DNA of 64,000 nt, taken from positions 6,262,001-6,326,000 of the forward strand of contig NZ_CP110636.1 in the NCBI RefSeq assembly GCF_026153355.1. The letters run 5' to 3'. The notes beneath the pieces were generated by a model. It was not told the origin of the DNA and did no database searches. It saw nothing but the letters and a program-made list of their open reading frames with translations. The position numbers were made by a program, and so were the translations under genes. This document shows positions 42,237 to 52,496 of the stretch, piece by piece. Numbering within the stretch: the stretch's first letter is position 1; every line of letters begins with the position of its first letter. Origin of the DNA: Streptomyces endophytica (GTDB lineage Bacteria > Actinomycetota > Actinomycetes > Streptomycetales > Streptomycetaceae).

Positions 42237-42254
42237 CCACATGCGGTTGCAGTA
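42237..42254 (-). repeat. Right terminal inverted repeat of the IS701 element
   Basis: CCACATGCGGTTGCAGTA, exact complement of the left end; followed by the second CTAA. Confidence 0.9.
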
Positions 42255-42298
42255 CTAACTAAGGCCCCGTCACCCTCCCGGGCCCGCCCCGACCCCCG

Positions 42299-42853
42299 TC
42301 AGCCGCAGGCCGCCTCCGGGAAGAGCCCCTCCTCCGCCCGTTCGAAAGTCAGCAGCCGTCGCTTGCGGTCCAGGCCGCCGCCGTAGCCGGTCAGGCTGCC
42401 GTCGGAGCCGACCACACGGTGGCAGGGGACGATGATGCCGACCGGGTTGCGCCCGTTGGCGAGGCCGACCGCGCGGGCCGCGCCGGGCGTGCCGAGCAGC
42501 GCGGCGAGCTGCCCGTACGTCCGGGTCTCCCCGTAGGGGATCGTGCACAGTACCGCCCAGACGCGCCGTTGGAACGGCGTACCGCGCAGCGCCAGCGGCA
42601 GGTCGAAGGTGGTCAGCTCACCGCGGAAGTACGCGCGGAGCTGGGCGGCGGCCGCGGCGAACGGCGGGTCGTCGGGGTCCGCCGGCGCGCCGAAGGTCTC
42701 CTGGGGCGGGCGGTGACGCTGGTCGGTCATGTAGAGGCCGGTGAGGGCGTCGCCGGCGGCGACGAGGGTGAGCGGGCCCACCGGGGTGTCGTCGAGGACG
42801 GTGTGGGTCAGGGGCGCGTCGGGCGCGGGGGCGTGCACGGTCATGGCAGTCAT
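42299..42853 (-). CDS. ogt: Methylated-DNA-protein-cysteine methyltransferase
   Basis: 184 aa. The active-site motif PCHRVVGSDG (acceptor Cys144) and the helix-turn-helix GQLAALLGTPGAARAVG are present. Removes methyl groups from O6-methylguanine in a suicidal reaction. ATG at 42853 lies 10 bp after the Ada/AlkA stop, so the two repair genes form an operon. The IS701 element ends 45 bp downstream. Confidence 0.92.
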   Translation of the reverse strand: MTAMTVHAPAPDAPLTHTVLDDTPVGPLTLVAAGDALTGLYMTDQRHRPPQETFGAPADPDDPPFAAAAAQLRAYFRGELTTFDLPLALRGTPFQRRVWAVLCTIPYGETRTYGQLAALLGTPGAARAVGLANGRNPVGIIVPCHRVVGSDGSLTGYGGGLDRKRRLLTFERAEEGLFPEAACG

Positions 42854-42863
42854 GGCAGTGGGC

Positions 42864-44335
42864 TCAGTCCGTCGGGAGGTGGTTGATGGGGTGGTCGTCG
42901 GTCGCCCAGAGGTACTGGACGGCATAGGCGCGCCAGGGCCGCCAGATCGCGGAGTGCCGGATGAGGGCGGCCGGAGTGTGCGGCAGGCCCAGGCCGGCGG
43001 CGGCGCGGCGCAGGCCGAGGTCGGTGGGGTGAAGGCATCCGGGTCGCCGAGCGCGCGCATGGCGATGCATTCGACGGTCCACGGGCCGACGCCGGGCAGC
43101 GCGGCGAGCCGGGCGCGGGCCTCCTCGCGGTCGCTGCCGACGCCGAGTTGGAGCTCCCCGGAGGCGAGCGCGGCGATGACGCCGAGGAGGGTGGCCCGGC
43201 GGGTCCGCGGCATGGCCAGCGCCTCCGGGTCCAGTCCGGCGAGCGCGGTGGCGGGCGGGAAGAGGTGGGTCAGCCCGCCGCCCGGATCCTCGACCGGGGT
43301 GCCGTGCGCGCGGACCAGCCGTCCGGCGTGCGTACGGGCGGCCGCGGTGGAGACCTGCTGGCCGAGGACCGCACGGACGGCGAACTCGTCGGCGTCGACG
43401 GTCCGCGGCACCCGGCGGCCGGGGGCCTTGTCGACCAGTGGCGCCAGCCCGGGGTCCTCGCGCAGCAGCCCGTCGACGGCCTCCGGGTCCGCGTCGAGGT
43501 CGAGCAGCCGGCGGCAGCGGGCGATGGCGCCGGCCAGGTCGCGCAGATCGGTGAGGGCGAGCCGGCAGTCGATGTGGTCGGGGCGGGGCGCGAGGGCGAC
43601 GATGCCGTGCCCGTAGGGGAGGCGCAGGGTGCGGCGGTAGGCACCGTCGCGCCACTCCTCGACTCCCGGTACGGCGGTGGCGGCGAGGTGCCCGAAGAGG
43701 TTGTCGGGGTTGAGCGGGCGACGGAACGGCAGCCGCAGCGCGAGCGTGCCCGGGACGACCGCCCGGCGGTCCGGCCGGGCGCGCTGCCGCAGTTCGGTCG
43801 GGGCCAGCGCGAAGACCTCCCGGACCGTCTCGTTGAAGCTGCGGATGCTGGCGAATCCGGCGGCGAAGGCGACCTCGGCCATCGGCAGCTGCGTCGTCTC
43901 CACCAGCAGCCGGGCGGTCTGCGCCCGCTGGGCCCGGGCCAGGGCGAGCGGCCCGGCACCCAGCTCGGCGAGCAGCTGCCGTTCGATCTGCCGGGTGCTG
44001 TAGCCGAGCCGGGACGCGAGGCCGGGGACGCCCTCGCGGTCGACGATGCCGTCGGCGATCAGCCGCATGGCGCGGGCGACGAGGTCGGCCCGCTCGTCCC
44101 ACTGCGGCGACCCCGGGCTGGCGTCCGGCCGGCAGCGCTTGCAGGCCCGGAAACCGGCCTGCTGCGCCGCGGCCGCGCTCGGGTAGAAGCGCATGTTCCG
44201 GGGCTTGGGCGGCACCACGGGACAGCTGGGCCGGCAGTAGATGCGGGTGGTGAGCACGGCCGTGTAGAACCACCCGTCGAAGCGGGCGTCCTTGGACTGA
44301 ACGGCGCGCACACAGCGCTGGGTGTCGGTGTGCAT
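42864..44335 (-). CDS. Ada-type regulator fused to AlkA DNA-3-methyladenine glycosylase, frameshifted
   Basis: Restored 490 aa. Residues 1-75: Ada metal site with Cys34, Cys38, Cys65, Cys68 (RIYCRPSCPV and RACKRCRPD). Residues ~80-180: AraC helix-turn-helix pair (VPGLASRLGYSTRQIERQLL). Residues ~195-490: AlkA N domain and HhH-GPD glycosylase (LPGVGPWTVECIAMRALGDP). At ~43033 the frame slips; one more C in the CCCC run gives DAFTPTDLGLRRAAAGLGLP and the normal C-terminus. Cys34 or Cys38 would sense methylphosphotriesters and turn on the operon; the glycosylase removes alkylated bases. Confidence 0.88.
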
Positions 44336-44521
44336 GCCTTCAGGATTCCGCAGCGAGGAGTCCCGGGCTGGCGGAAATCCGACATCAACGTCGGGCTACC
44401 AGGACCGCCGCAGATCGCCCCTCGCCCCTCGCGGAACCCCGCGCGGCTCCGGCCCACCGCGCGAAGCGAGCGGGATTGACCGGGCGAAGGCATCGGGCCC
44501 CACCGCGCGAACGATCGGGCC

Positions 44522-45519
44522 TCACCGCGCGAAACCGTCCAGCGCCCCGATCACCTCGTCTCGGGTCCGTCCGCTCCCCTTGTGCCCGGCGTCGTCGATC
44601 ACGATCAGCCGGGCGTCGGTCCAGGTCCGGGACAGCTCCCAGGCGGTGTCCAGCGGACTGCTCAGGTCCTGGCGGCCGTGGATGAGCACCCCGGGGATGC
44701 CCGCGAGCCGCCCCGCCTCGCGCAGCAGGACGCCCTCCGCCAGCCACGCACCGTGCGAGAAGTAGTGCGCGCAGATCCGGACCAGCGCCAGCCGCGCCGC
44801 CGAGGGCCGGTCCCCGTAAGGGTTGGCGGAACCGTGCGGCTCCATGGAGAGCACCGCGTCCTCCCAGGCACACCAGCCCGCGGCGGCGCGCTCCCGTACA
44901 CCCGGATCGGGATCGTCCATCAGCCGCGCATACGCCGCGACCAGATCCCCGCCCCCGGCACCCGCCGCCTCCGCCCGGTCCGCGCGCCGCGCTCCCCGCG
45001 TCGCGCCGTCCCGGAAGCGTTCCCACGCCTCGGGGAAGAACCGGCCGACGCCCCGGTACAGCCAGTCGGTCTCCGAGCGCCGGGTCGTGGTGACGCCCGG
45101 GATGACGATCTCCGAGACCCGCTCCGGGTGCCGTTCTGCGTACGCCAGGATCAGCGTGGAACCCCATGACCCGCCGAACAGCAGCCAGCGCTCGATGCCC
45201 AGGTGCCGGCGGAGCCGTTCCATGTCGGCGAGCAGATGGGGGTGGTGTTGTGCCGCAGGTCCGTCGCCGGGCCGGCGGCGTGCGGGGTGGAACGCCCGCA
45301 CCCGCGCTGGTCGAAGAGCACCACCCGATAGCGGTCCGGGTCGAAGTACTGGCGCGCCCGGGCCTTGCACCCGGAACCCGGCCCGCCGTGGACGACCAGC
45401 GCGGGCTTCCCCCGCGGGTTGCCGCACGCCTCCCAGTACACGAGGTTGCCGTCGCCGACGTCGAGCATCCCGGCATCGTAGGGCTCGATGGGCGGATACA
45501 GGTCGCTCGCGGAACGCAT
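44522..45519 (-). CDS. pip: Proline iminopeptidase (alpha/beta hydrolase), frameshifted
   Basis: Restored 332 aa. N-terminus LYPPIEPYDAGMLDVGDGN, oxyanion motif HGGPGSGC, FDQRGCGRSTPHA and the nucleophile elbow GGSWGSTL are hallmarks of prolyl aminopeptidase (S33). The frame breaks at ~45245 (NTTP to HLLADMERL); one extra C in the CCCCC run repairs it. Acts in the cytoplasm on N-terminal proline. Confidence 0.85.
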
Positions 45520-45702
45520 GGCGTCACGCTATCGAGCCCATCCTGGCGTCCAACACCCGGCGCCGCCACGGTTGTCGAGCCGTTCGTTGTCTGGCGACAC
45601 GTCAAGTTCCCCGAGTGAAAGGCCAGTTATGCAGGCGGGGCGAAGCCGTGCTGTTACACGAGGTGGTCAGAGTCCGTGCCAGTCACGGGAGGTGACACCC
45701 CG

Positions 45703-46149
45703 TCAGTTCCAAAGTCGGCTGGTGACGACGCTGGGTGTGGCAGCCGGCCGGTCGGCGGGGTAGGTCAGGGTGATCCGGGTGTAGTGCCACTGACCGGGGT
45801 GGCCTGGGCGGCGTTGTGGTTGGTCGAGGCGCACATGGACGCGGTAGCCGTGGAAGTGGCCCGCCGCACAGTAGGGGCGGCAGTCGTTGACCATGTCCCG
45901 CCCCTCGGCCTCCGCCACCCGCGGCTGCCACCGTGACCAGCGAAGTGACGTCAGGACGTTGTTGCCGTCGCCGCACGCGAGCATGAAGGTGCCCGGGCGG
46001 ACCTGCGGTTTCTCGGTGCAGTCGACGACTGCCGTACCGGGCCGCGTCCGTGGCGCCGACGAGGCGGAGACCGGCGCCGACACGGTAGCTGCCGCGACTG
46101 CTGCCCCGACACAGGCCAGAAAGGTGGTTTTCGCACGCTGAGCTCGCAT
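45703..46149 (-). CDS. Secreted hypothetical protein, 148 aa
   Basis: ATG at 46149 has GAGGAGCGGGT directly upstream. Signal peptide: RAKTTFLACVGAAVAAATVS ending ASS. The mature part has four Cys (VDCTEK, LACGDG, NDCRPYC) likely forming disulfides, and Trp/His-rich segments (SLRWSRW, AAGHFHGYRVHVRLDQ). No known domain; similar small Cys-rich secreted proteins occur in Streptomyces. Confidence 0.75.
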   Translation of the reverse strand: MRAQRAKTTFLACVGAAVAAATVSAPVSASSAPRTRPGTAVVDCTEKPQVRPGTFMLACGDGNNVLTSLRWSRWQPRVAEAEGRDMVNDCRPYCAAGHFHGYRVHVRLDQPQRRPGHPGQWHYTRITLTYPADRPAATPSVVTSRLWN

Positions 46150-46482
46150 ACCCGCTCCTCGACCGCTTCGTATGCGTACGCACCGGCTGCGACGCGGGGC
46201 CCGGCATACGGTCGGCAATCGGTCGGCAGCCGGCGATCCCGCGGGGCGGTCGTGCTCTTCCTTCGCCACGCTACGACCGGGACGCGGGGCGACGCCACTC
46301 CAGAAGGTCACAAACGTGCAACACGGAAAATACGCGCAATGCGGGGCATCGCCGGATGTACGAGAGCGGGAGGAGCGTGCGGCGTGCGCGGGGCCAAGTC
46401 CCGCTGGTCGCCCGGGCTTTGCGCGGACGCCCGGCCCGTTTCTTCACCCGACCGCGCGGCCGCCCCGTCTTCGCGTACCCGG
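46150..46482. other. Non-coding spacer upstream of the secreted protein gene
   Basis: 333 bp, no supported gene. The palindrome TGCGTACGCA (46173-46182) lies 24 bp upstream of the secreted gene's start; the stretch 46300-46345 is A-rich for this genome and could hold its promoter. Confidence 0.3.
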
Positions 46483-47019
46483 TCAGTGCACCTGCGCGGC
46501 GAACGCCGCGTACGCCTGCTCGTCGAAGAGGACGAACCGCACCTCTTCCACCGCGGTCCGTGTGCTCCGCACCGTTTCCACCGCGATCCGGGCGGCGTCC
46601 TCGATCGGCCATCCGTAGACGCCGGTGGAGATGGCCGGGAAGGCGACCGTGCGGGCGCCCAGTTCGTCGGCCACCCGGAGCGATTCACGGTGGCAGGAGG
46701 CCAGCAGGTCGCTGCGGTCCTCGGACGCGGAGTGGACCGGGCCGACGGTGTGGATGACCCAGCGGGCGGGCAGTCGGCCGGCGGTGGTGGCGACGGCCTG
46801 GCCGGTGGGCAGGCCGCGGCCGTAGTGGGAGGCGCGCAGGGCGCGGCACTCGGTCAGGATGTCCGGGCCGCCCCGCCGGTGGATGGCGCCGTCCACTCCC
46901 CCGCCGCCGAGCAGTGAGGAGTTGGCGGCGTTCACCACGGCGTCGACGGCCTGTTCGGTGATGTCGCCCTGGACGAGGGTGAGGCGGGGGGCGCTGGCTG
47001 CGGGGCGGTCGGAGCTCAT
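46483..47019 (-). CDS. Macro-domain protein (O-acetyl-ADP-ribose deacetylase-like)
   Basis: 178 aa. Ligand-binding motifs GDITEQAVDAVVNAANSSLL, GGGGVDGAIHRRGG and FPAISTGVYGWP match MacroD-type YmdB-like hydrolases of O-acetyl-ADP-ribose and mono-ADP-ribose. Follows the FAD oxidoreductase by 31 bp on the same strand. A sirtuin, which generates O-acetyl-ADP-ribose, is encoded 4.6 kb away. Confidence 0.92.
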   Translation of the reverse strand: MSSDRPAASAPRLTLVQGDITEQAVDAVVNAANSSLLGGGGVDGAIHRRGGPDILTECRALRASHYGRGLPTGQAVATTAGRLPARWVIHTVGPVHSASEDRSDLLASCHRESLRVADELGARTVAFPAISTGVYGWPIEDAARIAVETVRSTRTAVEEVRFVLFDEQAYAAFAAQVH

Positions 47020-47050
47020 GGGGCGAGCGTACGGCGCGGAGTGGCCCGGG

Positions 47051-48463
47051 TCAGTGACGGTTCGCGCGGAGGCGGCGCCAGACCGCCTTGGCGGCGTAGT
47101 GGCCCGACATGCCGTGGACACCGGGGCCGGGCGGGGTGGCCTGGGAGCAGAGGTAGACCGCGGGGTGGGCGGTCTCGTAAGGGATGCGGGCGAGCTTGGG
47201 GCGGATGAGCAGGCGCAGGCCGGCCGCGGAGCCGGTGGCCGTGTCGCCGCCGACGTAGTTGGCGTTGCGGGCGGCGATCTCCGGCGGGCCGGCGACCGCG
47301 CGGGCCAGCACGAGGTCGCGGAAGCCGGGGGCGAAACGTTCGATCTGCCGCTCGACGAGCTCCGTGGCGTCGCCCTCCCAGCCGTTGGGGACATGGCCGT
47401 ACGCCCAGAAGACGTGCTTGCCCTCGGGGGCGCGGGTGTCGTCGATCAGGCTGGGCTGCGCGGTGATCAGGAACGGGACGGACGGGTCCTGGCCGTGGAC
47501 GGCGGCACTGAGCGCGGCGCCGATCTCGGTGCTGGTGGGGCCGATGTGGACGGTGCCGGCCCGGCGGGCGGCCGGGGCCGTCCACGGCACCGGCTCCGCC
47601 ATGGCGTAATCGATCTTGAAGACGCTGGGGCCGTACGTGACGTCGCGGTAGGCGTTGCCCAGGCCGGCGATCCGGGCCAGCGCGGTCGGCGAGGTGTCGA
47701 AGACGTACGCTCGGGCCGGCGGCAGGTCGTCCAGGCGCTTGACCTCGAAGTCGGTGTGCACCGCCCCGCCGTGCGCCCGCAGCAGCCCGGCCAGCGCGTC
47801 GGAGATGGCCTGCGAGCCGCCGCGCGCCACCGGCCAGCCGTTGGCGTGCGCGGCGAGCGCGAACATCAGGGCGATGCCGGAGGTCCCCAGCCCGCCGAGC
47901 GGCGAGATGGCGTGCGCCGCGAGGCCGGCCATCAGGGCGCGGGCCTTCTCGCCCTGGAAGCGGCGGTTGAGGAGGGTGACCGGCTGCGCGGCGACCAGGC
48001 CGAAGCGGGCGTAGGTCAGCGGGTCGGAGGGGACCCCGAGCCACTGCGTCCGCAGGAAGTCCTGGGCCATCGCGTCCCACCGGCCGATGAACGGCGCCAC
48101 CAGCCGGCGGTACGCGCCGGCGTCGCGCGGGCCGAACGACATCGCGGTCTCGCCGACGGAGTGCGCGAGCACCGCCGCCGTACCGTCCGGGAACGGGTGC
48201 GCCATCGGCAGCTCGGGGTGCACCCATTCCAGGCCGTAGCGGTCCAGTGGCATCTTCGTGAAGGCCGGCGAGCCGGCGCCGGTCGGGTGCACCGCCGAGC
48301 AGGGGTCGTGGCGGAAACCGGGGAGGGTCAGCTCCTCCGTACGGGCGCCGCCGCCGATGGTGTCGCGGGCCTCGAAGACCTCGACGGACATTCCCCGCCG
48401 GGCCAGTTCGACGGCCGCCGTCAGGCCGTTGGGTCCTGCCCCGATCACCACGGCATCGAGCAT
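47051..48463 (-). CDS. FAD-dependent phytoene desaturase-family oxidoreductase
   Basis: 470 aa from ATG at 48463. N-terminal dinucleotide-binding motif VVIGAGPNGLTAAVELARRG, then FEARDTIGGGARTEELTLPG, and a C-terminal FAD-binding segment VYLCSQATPPGPGVHGMSG. This NAD(P)/FAD family is widespread in Streptomyces; the substrate is unknown and no carotenoid genes are near. GTG 48484 is an alternative start but has no properly spaced ribosome binding site. Confidence 0.85.
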   Translation of the reverse strand: MLDAVVIGAGPNGLTAAVELARRGMSVEVFEARDTIGGGARTEELTLPGFRHDPCSAVHPTGAGSPAFTKMPLDRYGLEWVHPELPMAHPFPDGTAAVLAHSVGETAMSFGPRDAGAYRRLVAPFIGRWDAMAQDFLRTQWLGVPSDPLTYARFGLVAAQPVTLLNRRFQGEKARALMAGLAAHAISPLGGLGTSGIALMFALAAHANGWPVARGGSQAISDALAGLLRAHGGAVHTDFEVKRLDDLPPARAYVFDTSPTALARIAGLGNAYRDVTYGPSVFKIDYAMAEPVPWTAPAARRAGTVHIGPTSTEIGAALSAAVHGQDPSVPFLITAQPSLIDDTRAPEGKHVFWAYGHVPNGWEGDATELVERQIERFAPGFRDLVLARAVAGPPEIAARNANYVGGDTATGSAAGLRLLIRPKLARIPYETAHPAVYLCSQATPPGPGVHGMSGHYAAKAVWRRLRANRH

Positions 48464-48512
48464 CCTCGGCACCTGCGCCACTCCCCTCACGTCCGACCCT
48501 CGTCGGTGAGGA

Positions 48513-49490
48513 TCAGTTGGCGGCTGCCAGCAGTCCGAGGATACGCCGCGCGGTTTCGGCGTCCCGGGCCGCGGTGAAGGGCAGCGCATTGCCGCCGGTT
48601 ATCCGGAACGGCTGGCCGGTGACCGTACCGCTGGCGCCGCCCGCCTCGTGGACCAGCAGCAGCCCGGCGGCGTGGTCCCAGGCGTTCTCCCAGCTGAAGG
48701 CCGTGGCGTCGAGGTCACCGCGGGCTACGTGGAGATACTCAAGGCCCGCCGAACCGCAGGGCCGGGGGGCGATCCCGCCGGTGTCGAGGGCGGCCAGCAC
48801 CCGCTTCTGGTCGTTGTCGGTGAAGTCGTAGTGGGACGTCGCCACGTCCAGGATCGCGTCCGGGGCGGGGCTGCCGGTGCGCAGCGGGACGCCGTTCAGC
48901 TCGGCGCCGGCGCCGCGGCGGGCGACTGCCATCAGGCCGAGCGCGGGGGCGTACGTCCAGGAGGCGAGCACCTCTCCGCGGTGGGCGAGCGCGACGAGGG
49001 TGGCGAAGCCGGGGTCGCCGTGGACGAACTGGCGGGTGCCGTCGACCGGGTCGACGATCCAGACGGGGGCGTCGCCGTGCAGGGCGTCGAGCACGCCCGG
49101 GTCGGCGTGCACCGCCTCCTCGCCGACCACCCGGGAGCCGGGCAGCAGGGCGGTCAGGGCGGCGGTCAGGTGCTCCTCGGCGCGCCGGTCGGCGATGGTG
49201 ACGAGGTCGTGCGGGCCGTTCTTCTCGACGATGTCCTCGACGGCGAGCTGCCGGAAGCGGGGCATGACCTCGTCGGCCGCGGCACGGCGGACGGCGGCGT
49301 CGACGGCCGCCAGGTCCAGCCCGGACAGGTCCGGTGAGAGGGTCATGGGTCCGCCTGCCGCATCGGCGATACCGGCGACCCCGGCATCGGTGACATCGAC
49401 ATCGGTGACATCGGTGACGTTCGCGACGGCAGCGGCATCGGTGATGTTCGTGGTGTCTCCCGGTTCTTGGGTACGAAGTGCTTCGATCAT
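48513..49490 (-). CDS. Inositol monophosphatase family protein with repeat-rich N-terminus
   Basis: 325 aa if the ATG at 49490 is used. Phosphatase motifs: GEEAVHAD, WIVDPVDGTRQFVHG (metal ligands) and WENAWDHAAGLLLVHEAGG. The first ~45 residues are low complexity (NITDAAAVANVTDVTDVDVT), like the Asp/Thr/Val repeat in the PAS gene at 14.2 kb; an ATG at 49347 (MTLSPDLSG) would exclude it. Hydrolyses a sugar or inositol phosphate, possibly histidinol phosphate. Confidence 0.85.
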   Translation of the reverse strand: MIEALRTQEPGDTTNITDAAAVANVTDVTDVDVTDAGVAGIADAAGGPMTLSPDLSGLDLAAVDAAVRRAAADEVMPRFRQLAVEDIVEKNGPHDLVTIADRRAEEHLTAALTALLPGSRVVGEEAVHADPGVLDALHGDAPVWIVDPVDGTRQFVHGDPGFATLVALAHRGEVLASWTYAPALGLMAVARRGAGAELNGVPLRTGSPAPDAILDVATSHYDFTDNDQKRVLAALDTGGIAPRPCGSAGLEYLHVARGDLDATAFSWENAWDHAAGLLLVHEAGGASGTVTGQPFRITGGNALPFTAARDAETARRILGLLAAAN

Positions 49491-49572
49491 GTGTCCATCG
49501 AACCACGAGCCACTGACACAGCAGCCTGCCGCGAGATGAACTCCGGGTGCCACGGGGTGTACGACCAGGTGC

Positions 49573-51433
49573 TCAGCGCCCGACCGCGTACCCCTGCATC
49601 CCGCGCGGGTTCGCCGCCGCGGACAGCACCCCGGTCTCCGGGTCCCGCGCCACCGCGCACAGCCGCCCCTCGGACCACGCGTCGCCGACCGTGACCAGGT
49701 GCCCGCGCCGCCGCAGCGCCTCGACGGTCGCCGTGCCGATCCGGGATTCCACGGTCACGCTTCCCGGCCGCATGCCGCGCGGGAAGAAGGACCCCGGGAA
49801 GGAGTCGTTGTGCCAGTTCGGGGCGTCGATGGCGCCCTGCAGGTCGGGGCCGCCGCGGACCTGCGGGCGCAGCGCCACCGCCAGGAAGAAGTGCAGCTGC
49901 CACTGGTCCTGCTGATCGCCGCCCGGTGTGCCGAAGGCCATCACCGGCACGCCGTCGCGCAGCGCCAGGGAGGGGGTGAGGGTGGTGCGGGGGCGGCGCC
50001 CCGGGGTGAGCGAGTTCGGCAGGCCCTCCTCCAGCCAGGCCATCTGCAGCCGGGTGCCGAGCGGGAAGCCGAGGGCCGGGACGACGGGGTTGGACTGCAG
50101 CCAGCCGCCCGAGGGGTGGCGGAGACGAGGTTGCCCCAGCGGTCGGCGACGTCGAGATGGCAGGTGTCGCCCCGGGTGGCGCCCCTGCGGTCCACCTCGG
50201 GCGCGACGTCCGCGGGCACCCGGCCTCCCACGGTCGGCTCGCCCGCCCCGCTCACGGAGAGGCCACTGACGGTCCCGGAGCCGCCGGCCCGTCGCCGTAC
50301 CCGTCCTCGCCGGCCGCCACCGCCGTCGCGTGCTTGCTGAGCCGCGGCGCACGGCCGTCCGGGCTGCCGGGCCGCAGCTCGTACGAGGCGTGCTCGCCGA
50401 TGAGGGCCCGGCGGGCGGCGTTGTACCCGGCGCCGAGCAGGGTGCCGAGCGGCACCTCGTCCGCGTCGCCGTACCAGGCTTCCCGGTCCGCCATCGCCAG
50501 CTTGCAGCCCTCGATGAGCAGATGGACGTACTCGGGGCTGCCGTACGCGGGCAACTCGTCGGGGAGCAGGGCGAGTTGCTGGAGGAAGGCGGGCCCCTGC
50601 GACCAGCCGCCCGCTTTGGCCACGGTCCAGCCGTTCCAGTCGTGGGTGACCGGCGCCTCGTACCTGGCGGCGAAGGCGGCCAGGTCGTCGCCGGTGAGGG
50701 TGCCGGCGTGCCGTTCGCCGGTGGTGTCCATGGCCGGGCGGGCCGCGAAGTCGGCGAGGGCCACGCCGATGAAGCCCTCGCGCCAGATACGGCGGGCCGC
50801 CTCGATCTGCGCCTCGCGCCCGGCCGAGGCGGCCTCGGCCTCCGCGATGAGCCGCCGCCAGGTGGCGCCCAGCGGCCGGTTCCTGAGCAGACCGCCCGGG
50901 GCGGGCGCCTTTCCACCGGGCAGGTAGATCTCGGCGGACGACGTCCACTCCGTCTCGAAGAGTTCCCGGACGGCTTCGACGGTGTGGCCGATCCGCTCGA
51001 CGGCGGGGTGCCCGTGCTCGGCGTAGCCGAGGGCGTACCGCAAAACCTCGGCGAGCGACTTGGTGCCGTGGTCGCGGAGCAGCAGCATCCAGGCGTCGAA
51101 GGCCCCGGGGACGGCGGCGGCGAGCGGCCCGGTGCCCGGTACGAGCGCCAGCCCCAGCGAGGTGTAGTGCGCCACGCTCGCCCCGGCCGGTGCCGGTCCC
51201 TGCCCGCACAGCACGCGCACCGGCCCGCCGGCGGGCGCCAGCAGGATCGGCACCTCGCCCGCCGGCCCGTTCAGATGCGGCTCGACGACCTGCAGTACGA
51301 ACCCGGCCGCCACCGCCGCGTCGAAGGCGTTGCCGCCGTCCTCCAGCACCGCCATCGCCGACTGCGAGGCCAGCCAGTGCGTGCTGGAGACCATCCCGAA
51401 AGTGCCCTGAAGGGTGGGCCGGGTGCTGAACAC
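49573..51433 (-). CDS. ggt: Gamma-glutamyltransferase (Ntn hydrolase), two frameshifts
   Basis: GTG at 51433 (GAGGAG upstream); restored 620 aa. The start FSTRPTLQGTFGMVSSTHWL and NAFDAAVAAGFVLQVVEPHL are typical of the large subunit. The catalytic Thr of the small subunit is in GDTCHLDVADRWGN, where autocleavage exposes Thr. Frame losses at ~50283 and ~50113 each need one extra C or G. C-terminal GTPGGDQQDQWQLHF is normal. No clear signal peptide, so probably a cytoplasmic or atypically exported member that handles gamma-glutamyl compounds. Confidence 0.85.
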
Positions 51434-51621
51434 GTCGCCGCGACTCCTCTTCTCTCGCACGTCCCGCGGACCCGCGCCGCCCCTGCCCGGCCGGAGCCCG
51501 CCCGCACCGACGCCGCCGATCCGTACCCCGCCCACTCTCTCCCCCATGCCCGCGCACGGAACACCCCCGCCCCACCCTCAATTCCCTCGCCGACGGGCGG
51601 CCCCCTGCGTACCCTCGGCCC

Positions 51622-52389
51622 ATGAGCAGTGGTGGTGCAGGGGGCGGGGGCCGGGGGCGGCGGGTGCTGGTCGGGATCTTGAGCGGGGCGGGGATTTCCA
51701 CGGATTCGGGGATTCCGGACTACCGGGGGCCGAACGGGCTCTGGCGGCGGAATCCGGAGGCCGAGAAGCTCGTGACGTACGACGCGTACATGGGCGATCC
51801 GGAGATCCGACGGCGGTCGTGGCAGATGCGGCGGGAGAGTCCGGCGTTCCGGGCGAAGCCGAATGCGGCGCACGAGGCGGTGGCCCGTCTCGAACGGTCG
51901 GGGACGCCGGTGCGGGTGATCACACAGAACGTGGACGGCCTGCACCAGCTCGCGGGCGTACCCGAGCGCAAGGTGCTGGAGCTGCACGGCACGGTGCGGG
52001 CGGTGACGTGTACGCGGTGTCATGCGCGGTCCTCGATGGCGGACGCGCTGGCGCGGGTGACGGCCGGTGAGCCCGATCCGGACTGTCTGGTGTGCGGCGG
52101 GATCCTGAAGTCGGCGACGGTGATGTTCGGCGAGCGGCTGGATCCGCAGGTGCTGGGCACGGCGCTGGGCGTGGCCAAGGCCGCCGAGGTGTTCATCGCC
52201 GTCGGGACCACGCTCCAGGTCCAGCCGGCGGCCTCGCTCGCCGGGGTCGCGGCGGAGCACGGGGCGCGCCTGATCATCGTCAACGCCGAGCCGACGCCGT
52301 ACGACCCGCTCGCGGACGAGGTCATCCGTGAGCCGATCGGAACGGCGCTGCCCAGGTTGCTGGCGGGGCTGGCGGAGCCGGCGGAGTAG
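51622..52389 (+). CDS. Sir2-family NAD-dependent protein deacylase
   Basis: 255 aa. Sirtuin signatures: LSGAGISTDSGIPDYRG, TQNVDGLHQLAG, catalytic His in LELHGT, zinc Cys pairs CTRCH and CLVCGG, and VGTTLQVQPAASL. Removes acyl groups from lysines, using NAD+ and releasing O-acetyl-ADP-ribose. A TACCCT -10 at 51608-51613 with ATG at 51622 suggests a leaderless message. Confidence 0.93.
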   Translation: MSSGGAGGGGRGRRVLVGILSGAGISTDSGIPDYRGPNGLWRRNPEAEKLVTYDAYMGDPEIRRRSWQMRRESPAFRAKPNAAHEAVARLERSGTPVRVITQNVDGLHQLAGVPERKVLELHGTVRAVTCTRCHARSSMADALARVTAGEPDPDCLVCGGILKSATVMFGERLDPQVLGTALGVAKAAEVFIAVGTTLQVQPAASLAGVAAEHGARLIIVNAEPTPYDPLADEVIREPIGTALPRLLAGLAEPAE

Positions 52390-52496
52390 GGCGGCGGCGG
52401 AAGCGACGACGGCAGGAGCTGGCCGGGGCGCGGGAGTCGGCCGAGGGGAAGTCCAGCTCGGTGCAGTGGCGGGCACGGGTGCCCTGAGGCACGCCG

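Larger units (their letters stand above)
40868..42254 (+). mobile_element. IS701-family insertion sequence, complete
   Basis: 1387-bp element bounded by inverted repeats TACTGCAACCGCATGTGG (40868-40885 and, reversed, 42237-42254). CTAA is duplicated on both sides (40864-40867 and 42255-42258), the four-base target duplication expected of this family. It encodes one transposase. Clean ends and duplication imply a recent or still active insertion, between the TetR gene and ogt. Confidence 0.92.
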
